From JAFDWI01 sp964449375 (GTDB lineage: Bacteria; Actinomycetota; Acidimicrobiia; Acidimicrobiales; Iamiaceae), in contig CAYVAS010000115.1 of NCBI GenBank assembly GCA_964449375.1, positions 1 through 5,494 on the forward strand: a stretch of 5,494 nucleotides of DNA, written 5' to 3'. The notes under the pieces are model-generated. The model made no database searches. It had not been told where the DNA came from and was given only the letters and a program-made list of their open reading frames with translations. Position 1 is the stretch's first letter, and every line of letters begins with the position of its first letter. Positions 1 through 5,010 of this stretch are shown here, piece by piece. A program made the position numbers and the translations under genes.

Positions 1-45
1 AATTCGGAGCGAAAAGGCTGACATTCGACCTTTTCGCTCCGAATT
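1..45. repeat. Perfect 17-bp inverted repeat, candidate bidirectional terminator
   Basis: Bases 1-17 are an exact reverse complement of bases 29-45, leaving an 11-nt loop at 18-28. The left arm begins at the first base of the window, so the repeat may extend further left. The arms are visibly more AT-rich than anything around them and carry an AAAA/TTTT block. The element lies 55 bp beyond the stop codon of the minus-strand acetyltransferase gene, which is where its transcript should end, so a terminator is the simplest reading. There is no long T-tract visible inside the window on either strand; on the minus strand the tail would fall outside it. An operator or a dispersed palindromic repeat remains possible. 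Confidence 0.6.
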
Positions 46-47
46 TC

Positions 48-98
48 GGGGAGCGGTGGGGGGTCGGGGGTGAGAAATCGGGGCTCGGGGTCGGGGGG
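48..98 (+). other. G-tract cluster with G-quadruplex potential
   Basis: Six runs of four or more G lie at 48-51, 58-63, 66-70, 80-83, 87-90 and 93-98, separated by loops of 2 to 9 nt, between the edge inverted repeat and the end of the acetyltransferase gene. Four-tract combinations with short loops fit the standard intramolecular G-quadruplex pattern on the plus strand. In the transcript of the minus-strand gene the same stretch is C-rich and G-poor, the composition favoured by Rho loading sites. Either role is inferred from composition only. Confidence 0.4.
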
Positions 99-100
99 TG

Positions 101-1357
101 TCAGAACTCGTGGGGCCACCAGGGGCGTTCTGCCAGCGCGAACAGGGCGTCGGCCAGGTCGACCGCGGAGGGCTCGCCGCGGAGTCGTCCGGCCGCGGCC
201 AGGGTGCTGGGCGCCGCGCCGCCCAGCGCGATCGACGTGGCATCGGCGATGTCCAAGGCCACGGTCGCCACGCCATCCGCGGTGGCCCCGGCCTCGACGC
301 GTTCGCACCGGCCTTGCGTCCCCCGGCCCGGGCTGTGCACCCGGAACCGGCCGCCGACCTCGGGGTGGAACCGGTCGGTCACCTCCAAGTCGAGGGTGCC
401 TGCCGCACCGTAGGAGCGGGCCGACAGCGCGGCTTCGACGTCCAGGAGCCGGCCCCAGACCATGTCGGCCACCGCCAGGGTGCGCAGCTGGCGCGGTTCG
501 ACCAGGCGCCAACGGACCGCCGGGTCGACCGGGCCGACCTCGAATTCCACGGTGGTGACCAGGTCGATGGAGGCCACGAATCCCCACAGCAGCGCCTCGA
601 CGTCGGGGGTGGTTGCGGTCAGGTGTTCCAGGTACGCGGTGTTGGCGGCCAGACGGTCCGGGTCCTCCCGGGCCCGGATCCGCCACAGGGCGTACCCGTC
701 GGCGACCCCCTCGGCGTCTCGGTGCAGCACCCCGCGCAACGGGGTGCGGCCGGCTCTGAGAAACGACGGGTCGCGCCGGAGCTGGGCCCACACCCCCTCG
801 GGCAGGTCGAGCCACCCGGTGCGCGCGCGGCGGACCCGGTCGTGGACGGCCGCCAGCTCCGCGGTGTCGACGTGGGGGTTCACCGCCTCGAAACGGCCCG
901 GATCCTCCACGGGTGGGTCCCACCGGACCGCGTCCGCGTCGATCGCCAGGTGGGCCACGTCCGCGGTGATCCCGTAGCCGAAGCGGCGGTAGATGGAGGT
1001 CTCCGACGCGGTCAGCAACGCCACGGGCTCGCCCCGGTCACGGGCGTCGGCGTGCAGGCGACGGAGCATCTCGGTGAGGATGCCCCGGCGCCGGTGCGTG
1101 GGCTCCAGCCCGACCATCGTGATGCCGGCCGCGCCCACCGGCGCGCCCCCTGGCATGGTCAGCTCGAAGCTGTAGGCGCCCGACCCGGCGACGCAGCGTT
1201 CCCCGTCGAAGACGCCGATGCTGCGGTCGGCCTCGTTGGTCAGCAGGCCCAGGTCCACCTCGGCGTCGGATCCGTGCGCGCCATAGGACCGCAGCGGCAC
1301 GCGCAGCACCTCGCGGAGCTCGTCGGGGTCGGGTCGGCGGAATTCCAGGTTCGGCAC
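101..1357 (-). CDS. Eis-like GNAT family N-acetyltransferase
   Basis: This 418-residue protein matches the Eis family of acetyl-CoA-dependent N-acetyltransferases, which in mycobacteria acetylate amines of aminoglycosides and of some proteins; the substrate here is unknown. The N-terminal GNAT domain carries the acetyl-CoA loop VEPTHRRRGIL (about 83-93), preceded by the GAAGITMVG strand. Next comes ASETSIYRRFGYG (about 117-129), in which Tyr123 sits where Eis has its catalytic tyrosine. A second, degenerate GNAT-like middle region follows, then a C-terminal SCP2-like domain from about residue 310. The chain ends in HEF, so the last residue is Phe, as in M. tuberculosis Eis, where the terminal carboxylate takes part in catalysis. 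Length is close to the roughly 400 residues of Eis. The GTG start at 1357 was chosen because GGAAGA lies 8 nt upstream (1366-1371) and the LEFRRPDPDEL beginning is family-like; the open frame runs on to 1711 but would overlap the divergent amidohydrolase start. The gene stands alone, divergent from the amidohydrolase. Confidence 0.9.
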   Translation of the reverse strand: MPNLEFRRPDPDELREVLRVPLRSYGAHGSDAEVDLGLLTNEADRSIGVFDGERCVAGSGAYSFELTMPGGAPVGAAGITMVGLEPTHRRRGILTEMLRRLHADARDRGEPVALLTASETSIYRRFGYGITADVAHLAIDADAVRWDPPVEDPGRFEAVNPHVDTAELAAVHDRVRRARTGWLDLPEGVWAQLRRDPSFLRAGRTPLRGVLHRDAEGVADGYALWRIRAREDPDRLAANTAYLEHLTATTPDVEALLWGFVASIDLVTTVEFEVGPVDPAVRWRLVEPRQLRTLAVADMVWGRLLDVEAALSARSYGAAGTLDLEVTDRFHPEVGGRFRVHSPGRGTQGRCERVEAGATADGVATVALDIADATSIALGGAAPSTLAAAGRLRGEPSAVDLADALFALAERPWWPHEF

Positions 1358-1365
1358 CCGTGCAG

Positions 1366-1371
1366 TCTTCC
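1366..1371 (-). promoter_or_regulatory. Ribosome binding site deciding the GTG start of the acetyltransferase
   Basis: On the minus strand GGAAGA lies 8 nt before GTG at 1357. A stronger GGAGGT at 1375-1380 is 17 nt away, too far for this GTG, and the GTG it could serve at 1373 is in another frame. The spacing supports the GTG at 1357 over the longer open frame. Confidence 0.5.
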
Positions 1372-1459
1372 ACGACCTCCGGTGCCCCGGCCCACGTGAT
1401 TTGGCTCCCGTGATTCGCCCCCCGTGCTCCGAGGACGCGGGGGCGTGTCGGGCCGGTGG

Positions 1460-1488
1460 TTGCCGCCTGGTCGGGGGTCTGCGAGAAT
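1460..1488 (+). promoter_or_regulatory. Sigma70-like promoter for the amidohydrolase operon
   Basis: TTGCCG (1460-1465, 4 of 6 to TTGACA) is followed by exactly 17 bp and then GAGAAT (1483-1488, 4 of 6 to TATAAT). The -10 is preceded by TGC (1480-1482), giving an extended -10 TGN motif. Transcription would start near 1495, leaving a leader of about 95 nt before the ATG at 1590. No TA dinucleotide occurs anywhere between about 1371 and 1589, so better -10 boxes are lacking on this strand. The -10 and predicted start point fall inside the dyad at 1485-1507, which strengthens the reading of a controlled promoter. Confidence 0.5.
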
Positions 1489-1507
1489 CTGACGATCCGT
1501 CAGATTC
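1485..1507. promoter_or_regulatory. Perfect 10-3-10 dyad, probable repressor operator
   Basis: GAATCTGACG at 1485-1494 and CGTCAGATTC at 1498-1507 are exact reverse complements around a 3-nt centre (ATC). The centre, base 1496, coincides with the transcription start expected for the promoter at 1460-1488, and the left arm overlaps its -10 box. Length and symmetry fit the operators of dimeric helix-turn-helix repressors such as the TetR family, though the specific regulator cannot be named and none is encoded in the window. It lies 83 bp before the amidohydrolase ATG and 128 bp before the divergent acetyltransferase start, so it could affect both. A terminator is unlikely because no T-tract follows it and it precedes a gene. 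Confidence 0.65.
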
Positions 1508-1576
1508 GCCACGGGTCGCCGCGGCGCCCCCGTGTGGACGACGGCCACTCATCTGTCCCATCCCACCGACCTGCCC

Positions 1577-1582
1577 GGGAGG
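1577..1582 (+). promoter_or_regulatory. Strong ribosome binding site of the amidohydrolase
   Basis: GGGAGG lies 7 nt before the ATG at 1590. This fixes the start against the in-frame extension back to 1401, whose extra 63 residues cover the operator and promoter and have no family resemblance. Confidence 0.8.
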
Positions 1583-1589
1583 CCCGGCC

Positions 1590-3326
1590 ATGCTCGACCA
1601 CCTGATCACCGGCGGCACGATCGTCGACGGCACCGGCGCGCCCCGCTTCGTGGGCGACCTGGGCATCCGCGACGGACGGATCGTGGCGATCGGCCCGGCG
1701 GGCAGCATCACCGAGGACGCCCGTGAGGTGCTCGACGCCGCCGGTCAGATCGTCGCCCCCGGTTTCGTCGACCCCCACACCCACTACGACGCCCAGCTCC
1801 ACTGGGATCCGCTCGCCACACCCTCCAACGTGCACGGCGTGACCTCGATGGTGGCGGGCAACTGCGGGTTCACGCTCGCGCCGCTCCGCCCCGACGACGC
1901 CGACTACCTGCGGCGGATGATGGCCAAGGTCGAGGGTATGGCGCTGGCGGCCCTGGAACAGGGCGTGGACTGGAACTGGGAGACCTTCGCCGAGTACCTC
2001 GACCGCCTGGACGGCCGGATCGCCATCAACACCGGGTTCATGGTCGGGCACTGCGCGCTGCGCCGCTACGTGATGGGCGCGGACGCCACCGCCGGGGAGG
2101 CCACCCCGGATCAGATCGCCGAGATGGTCGGCGAGTTGCGCCGGGCGATCGAGGCCGGCGGGCTGGGACTGTCGACCACCCGGTCGAGCACCCACTCCGA
2201 CGGTGACGGGGTGCCCGTCGCATCACGGCACGCGTCGGTCGCCGAGCTGATCGCGCTCAGCGCAGAGACCGGGCGGCACCCGGGCACCAGCCTGGAGGCG
2301 GCCTTCACCGGCGGGTTGGATCAGTTCTCCGACGACGAGATCGACCTGATCGCCCAGATGACGGGCGCGGCGAAGCGCACGCTGAACTGGAACGTGCTCA
2401 CCGTGGACTCCTCGGTGCCCGAACGCATTCCCCGCCAGCTCGGCGCGGCCGCGGCGGCCCGAGCTGCCGGGGGACGGGTCGTGGCGCTCACCATGCCGGT
2501 GCTGGTGCCGATGAACATGAACTTCGGGACGTTCTGTTCGTTCAACCTGATGCCCGGCTGGGGCGACATCCTGGGCCTGCCCCTGCCCGAACGCATCGCC
2601 AAGCTGTCCGACCCCGAGGTGCGGGCCTGGATGGTGGAGCGGTCCCAGTCCCCCGAGGCCGGGGTGTTCCGGCGCCTGGCCGACTGGGACAACTACGTCA
2701 TCGGCGACACGTTCTCGGCGGCGAACGAAGGCCTGTCGGGCCGCCGGGCCCGTGAGCTGGCCGAAGAGTGGGGCACCGACAGTTTCTCGGCGCTGGTGCG
2801 CGTGGCGATCGCCGACGACCTACGCACGATCCTGTGGCCCGGTGCACCCGACAACGACGACGAGTCCTGGCGGATGCGCACCGAGGTGTGGGACGACGAC
2901 CGGGCCATGATCGGCGGCTCCGACGCCGGCGCCCACCTCGACCGCATGAGCGGGGCGCCCTACACCACTCGGTTCCTGGGGGACATGTTGCGGGGCCGCA
3001 AACTGGTGGGCCTGGAGCGTGCCGTGCAGCTCATCACCGACGAGCCGGCCCGATTGTTCGGGCTGGTCGACCGGGGCCGTCTCGCAGAGGGTCACCACGC
3101 CGACGTGGTGGTGTTCGACCCGGAGACCGTCGGGGCGGGCACCGCCCGGCTGGTGAACGACCTGCCCGGGGACTCGCCCCGCCTGTTCGCCGAATCCCAC
3201 GGCGTGACCCGGGTGTACGTCAACGGGGTGGTCACCGTGGTCGATTCTCAGGCAACCGGCGCCACGCCCGGCAAGGTGCTGCGCAGCGGCGTGGACACGG
3301 CCGGCACCGAGGTGACGCCGGGTTAG
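1590..3326 (+). CDS. Amidohydrolase of the N-acyl-D-amino-acid deacylase (D-aminoacylase) family
   Basis: This 578-residue cytoplasmic protein belongs to the amidohydrolase superfamily, Amidohydro_3 / D-aminoacylase branch, whose characterised members hydrolyse N-acyl-D-amino acids. The N-terminal beta-sandwich strand GGTIVDGTGAPRF (8-20) is followed by GFVDPHTHYD (58-67), the metal-binding HxH being His63 and His65. VAGNCGF (88-94) gives Cys92, the thiolate ligand typical of D-aminoacylases, and VGHCALR (152-158) is also family-like. GGSDAGAHLD (442-451) supplies Asp445, the conserved acid near the C-terminal end of the barrel. RGRLAEGHHADVVVFD (495-510) closes the sandwich. Two His ligands of classical D-aminoacylases (TH.R and SH.K motifs) are not apparent in the stretch 225-270, which reads HPGTSLEA and LNWNVL, so true D-aminoacylase activity is uncertain. 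There is no signal peptide. The ATG at 1590 has a good GGGAGG site. The flavin reductase gene follows after 9 nt, suggesting one operon. A general name such as amidohydrolase family protein is safest; the substrate is unknown. Confidence 0.9.
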   Translation: MLDHLITGGTIVDGTGAPRFVGDLGIRDGRIVAIGPAGSITEDAREVLDAAGQIVAPGFVDPHTHYDAQLHWDPLATPSNVHGVTSMVAGNCGFTLAPLRPDDADYLRRMMAKVEGMALAALEQGVDWNWETFAEYLDRLDGRIAINTGFMVGHCALRRYVMGADATAGEATPDQIAEMVGELRRAIEAGGLGLSTTRSSTHSDGDGVPVASRHASVAELIALSAETGRHPGTSLEAAFTGGLDQFSDDEIDLIAQMTGAAKRTLNWNVLTVDSSVPERIPRQLGAAAAARAAGGRVVALTMPVLVPMNMNFGTFCSFNLMPGWGDILGLPLPERIAKLSDPEVRAWMVERSQSPEAGVFRRLADWDNYVIGDTFSAANEGLSGRRARELAEEWGTDSFSALVRVAIADDLRTILWPGAPDNDDESWRMRTEVWDDDRAMIGGSDAGAHLDRMSGAPYTTRFLGDMLRGRKLVGLERAVQLITDEPARLFGLVDRGRLAEGHHADVVVFDPETVGAGTARLVNDLPGDSPRLFAESHGVTRVYVNGVVTVVDSQATGATPGKVLRSGVDTAGTEVTPG

Positions 3327-3329
3327 GGT
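3324..3329 (+). promoter_or_regulatory. TAGGGT hexamer over the stop codon: -10-like element or weak ribosome binding site
   Basis: TAGGGT contains the TAG stop of the amidohydrolase and fits the actinobacterial -10 pattern TANNNT. Six bases separate it from the ATG at 3336, the spacing needed for a transcript starting on the start codon itself. I see no -35 at the expected place (3301-3306 is CCGGCA). The inner AGGG, 7 nt from the ATG, could instead be a modest Shine-Dalgarno match, so the two readings compete. Confidence 0.3.
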
Positions 3330-3335
3330 CGGGCC

Positions 3336-3836
3336 ATGGCCGACCTCGACCCGACGCTGGTCAACAACGTCACCTGGCGGATCCCCAACGCGCTGGTCAT
3401 CATCGGCTCCCGGGCCGGAGACAAGCGCAACGCGATGACCGCGTCGTGGGTGACCCAGATGGCGATGGAGCCGGTCCTGATCGGGGTGAGCGTCCAGGAG
3501 GAGGCCGTGACCACCGAGCTGATCCGCGCGGGCGGCTCCTTCAGCGTGAACCTGTGGGACGCCGCCGATGCCCGGGTCATGGTCAAGTACGCCAAGCCTG
3601 CCGACGTGGTGGACGGGGCGATCAAGTCCCGCCCGGTGCGCGATGCGCCCAGCGGGGTGCCGGTGTTCGACGATGCGGTGGCCTGGATGGACTGCGAGGT
3701 GCGTCACACCCTGGAGCTGGGGTCCCACGTGCTGTTCGTCGGCGAGCTCACCGCGGTGGAGCTCGTCGACGCCGACGCCGAGGTCGCCTCGATGGCCCAC
3801 ACCCGCATGAAGTACGGCGGCGTGGCCCGCCGCTGA
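3336..3836 (+). CDS. Flavin reductase-like FMN-binding domain protein
   Basis: This 166-residue single-domain protein fits the flavin reductase family (Flavin_Reduct, DIM6/NTAB type). Members are split-barrel dimers that bind FMN and either supply reduced flavin to a partner oxygenase or act as stand-alone flavoproteins. Family signatures in order are IPNALVIIGS (16-25), the flavin-loop segment RNAMTASWVTQMAMEPVLIGVSV (31-53), GGSFSVNLW (66-74), and the late strand HVLFVGELTAVEL (131-143). The chain ends MKYGGVARR, in the usual place for the terminal Y-containing motif. Length is normal for the family. There is no signal peptide or membrane segment. The start is 9 nt after the amidohydrolase stop, so co-transcription is likely. 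No oxygenase partner gene is present in the window, so its physiological partner is unknown. FMN/F420-independent variants and heme-degrading split-barrel relatives cannot be fully excluded. Confidence 0.85.
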   Translation: MADLDPTLVNNVTWRIPNALVIIGSRAGDKRNAMTASWVTQMAMEPVLIGVSVQEEAVTTELIRAGGSFSVNLWDAADARVMVKYAKPADVVDGAIKSRPVRDAPSGVPVFDDAVAWMDCEVRHTLELGSHVLFVGELTAVELVDADAEVASMAHTRMKYGGVARR

Positions 3837-3871
3837 GACGGCCGGATGCGCCCCTCGCCCGGGATGGCGGC

Positions 3872-4843
3872 TCAGCCGGGCCGGGCGTGGGAGGCGAACC
3901 AGTCGAGCGCCAGCTCGGTGGCGTCGATGGTCTGGGTGGTCGGGCCGATCTCGATGTCGGCGCCGGGCCAGGTGTGGCCGCCTTCGAAGATCGTGTAGAG
4001 CTCGACGTCCGCGGTGCAGCCGCTGTAGGTCCAGCGTTCCACGTCCTCGCCGATGGACTGCCGGGTCGGCTCTGGCGCACAGCCGTTGCCCGACGCCCAG
4101 GCCGCGACGTTCTCACGGGTGCCGGGCAGCCCGGCGTTGGGGCTGTCGGGGAACTCGTGGGTCGAGCCTTCTCCGTAGGGCACGGTGCGGTCTGCGGTGC
4201 CGTGGAAGGCGATCATCGGGATCGCCGGGCAGTCGTTGGGGTGCACCTCGACGGTGACCAGGGCGAGCGACGCGAAGGTGTCGGGCGACGCGCACGCGGT
4301 GACCGCCGCCTTCCAGGCGCCCAATGACATGCCGACGAGGTGGATCCGGTCGCCGTCGACGCAGTAGCGGGACTCCACGTCGGTGACCAGAGCGTCGAGG
4401 AACTCGTGATCGGCGTCGTGGGCGCCGAGCCCCCAGACGCCGTCGATCGCGTCTGGGGTGACGGTGAGCACGCCACGTTCGGCTGCGGCGGCGGTGAACC
4501 CGCCGTACACGCTGGCCTGCACGGCGTCGGAGCCCGAGCCGTGGAGGTTGACCACCAGCGGGGTGGGCTCGTCCGGGTCGTAGTCGGCGGGTACGCCCAG
4601 CCGGTAGGTGCGCTCGACGCCGTCGACGTCGAGGGTGGCGTCGGCGCCGATGGGGGACTCGGATCCCACGGGTGGGGTGTCCGGGTCCTGGCCACAGCCC
4701 GGTGACGCGGGCTGTGGGGTCGTCGTGGTCGTGGCTCCGGTCGTGGAGGTCAGGGTCGGGGAGGCCGGGGTCCCTCCGCTGCTGGAGCATCCGGTGACCA
4801 GCAGGGCCAGGACGACCGCGGTGGTGGCGAGGCGTCGGGGCAC
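3872..4843 (-). CDS. Secreted lipoprotein serine esterase, LpqC / feruloyl esterase / PHB depolymerase type
   Basis: This 323-residue alpha/beta hydrolase has a short lipoprotein signal peptide with lipobox VTGC; Cys19 would be lipidated and the protein anchored outside the membrane. A Ser/Thr/Pro-rich linker (about 20-48) separates anchor and enzyme. The catalytic domain shows NLHGSGSD (99-106, oxyanion loop), the nucleophile elbow GMSLG (171-175, Ser173), HGTADRTVPY (214-223, probable acid Asp218) and EGGHTWPG (287-294, His290). The segments YCVDGDRIHLVG and YSGCTADVELYTI are typical of the LpqC / CE1-like group, which cleaves ester bonds of polyesters or feruloyl-type substrates. Six further cysteines (50, 161, 184, 205, 255, 276) could form disulfides. 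The GTG at 4843 gives a standard short n-region; an in-frame GTG at 4882 would add 13 residues and cannot be excluded. No good Shine-Dalgarno precedes 4843. The gene converges on the flavin reductase gene with 35 bp between stops and diverges from the aldehyde dehydrogenase gene. Confidence 0.88.
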   Translation of the reverse strand: MPRRLATTAVVLALLVTGCSSSGGTPASPTLTSTTGATTTTTPQPASPGCGQDPDTPPVGSESPIGADATLDVDGVERTYRLGVPADYDPDEPTPLVVNLHGSGSDAVQASVYGGFTAAAAERGVLTVTPDAIDGVWGLGAHDADHEFLDALVTDVESRYCVDGDRIHLVGMSLGAWKAAVTACASPDTFASLALVTVEVHPNDCPAIPMIAFHGTADRTVPYGEGSTHEFPDSPNAGLPGTRENVAAWASGNGCAPEPTRQSIGEDVERWTYSGCTADVELYTIFEGGHTWPGADIEIGPTTQTIDATELALDWFASHARPG

Positions 4844-4849
4844 GGGTCC

Positions 4850-4855
4850 ATTGTC
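4850..4855 (-). promoter_or_regulatory. GACAAT, candidate -10 box for leaderless esterase transcript
   Basis: On the minus strand GACAAT (4 of 6 to TATAAT) ends 6 nt before the GTG at 4843, where transcription would start on the start codon. The best -35 resemblance is GTGACA at 4877-4882, but its 21-bp spacing is longer than usual. The lack of a Shine-Dalgarno sequence before this GTG supports the idea; otherwise the evidence is slight. Confidence 0.3.
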
Positions 4856-4856
4856 G

Positions 4857-4877
4857 ACGATCGGGCGCGCCCGTCGT
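4857..4877. repeat. GC-rich imperfect palindrome upstream of the esterase
   Basis: CGGGCGCGCCCG at 4862-4873 is a perfect 12-bp palindrome. With one unpaired base (T4861) it extends by ACGA at 4857-4860 pairing with TCGT at 4874-4877. It lies just upstream of the esterase GTG, in the place expected for the spacer of its promoter. A regulator site is possible, but CG-rich palindromes arise readily by chance at this base composition. Confidence 0.3.
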
Positions 4878-4908
4878 GTCACCGCTCGGATTCCGGTTCC
4901 GGGCGGCG

Positions 4909-4937
4909 TCGAAGCGGCCCGGATTTTCCCGTAGGGT
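4909..4937 (+). promoter_or_regulatory. Weak candidate promoter for the aldehyde dehydrogenase gene
   Basis: TAGGGT at 4932-4937 fits the actinobacterial -10 pattern TANNNT, in one of the few AT-containing patches of this intergenic region. The -35 position 17 bp upstream (4909-4914, TCGAAG) matches TTGACA at only 3 of 6. Transcription from here would give a leader of about 70 nt carrying the ribosome binding site at 4997-5004. Confidence 0.3.
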
Positions 4938-4996
4938 GAGAGCGCTGGGCCGCGCCCGGAGCCACGGGTCCGGCCCGCTCCGACCCGATGCGGCCC

Positions 4997-5004
4997 GAAG
5001 GGGA
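4997..5004 (+). promoter_or_regulatory. Ribosome binding site of the aldehyde dehydrogenase
   Basis: The purine block GAAGGGGA ends 6 nt before the ATG at 5011 and fixes that codon as the start, in line with the family-typical N-terminus that follows. Confidence 0.7.
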
Positions 5005-5010
5005 AACGAC

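Noticed and set aside
1..45. Recombination site (lox- or dif-like) or transposon end
   Set aside because: Two arms around a spacer superficially fit, but arm and spacer lengths differ from known lox and dif sites and no recombinase or transposase is in the window.
98..1399. 433-codon plus-strand open frame antisense to the acetyltransferase
   Set aside because: Its translation is low-complexity and rich in G, R, P and V with no family motif, whereas the opposite strand gives a complete Eis-like protein. Long antisense frames are expected at this GC content.
1393..1415. CACGTG palindrome and the direct repeat CGTGATT at 1395 and 1409 in the divergent region
   Set aside because: Both are too short to stand out, and neither aligns with a promoter element that I can recognise.
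1401..1589. 63-residue N-terminal extension of the amidohydrolase
   Set aside because: It runs across the promoter and operator, and the ATG at 1590 has a strong GGGAGG and begins directly with the family beta-sandwich.
1358..1711. 118-residue N-terminal extension of the acetyltransferase
   Set aside because: It would overlap the start of the divergent amidohydrolase and its promoter, has no domain resemblance, and the GTG at 1357 has a correctly spaced ribosome binding site.
2820..3800. 326-codon minus-strand open frame opposite the amidohydrolase and flavin reductase
   Set aside because: Histidine- and glycine-rich shadow translation, antisense to two clear protein families.
2768..4327. 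519-codon plus-strand open frame spanning parts of three genes
   Set aside because: It crosses a gene boundary and a convergent junction in another frame, and its product is arginine- and glycine-rich without recognisable motifs; it is a composition shadow.
4718..4747. Repetitive ACGACC-like stretch on the minus strand
   Set aside because: It is explained by the Thr-rich linker of the esterase lipoprotein rather than by a separate DNA repeat.
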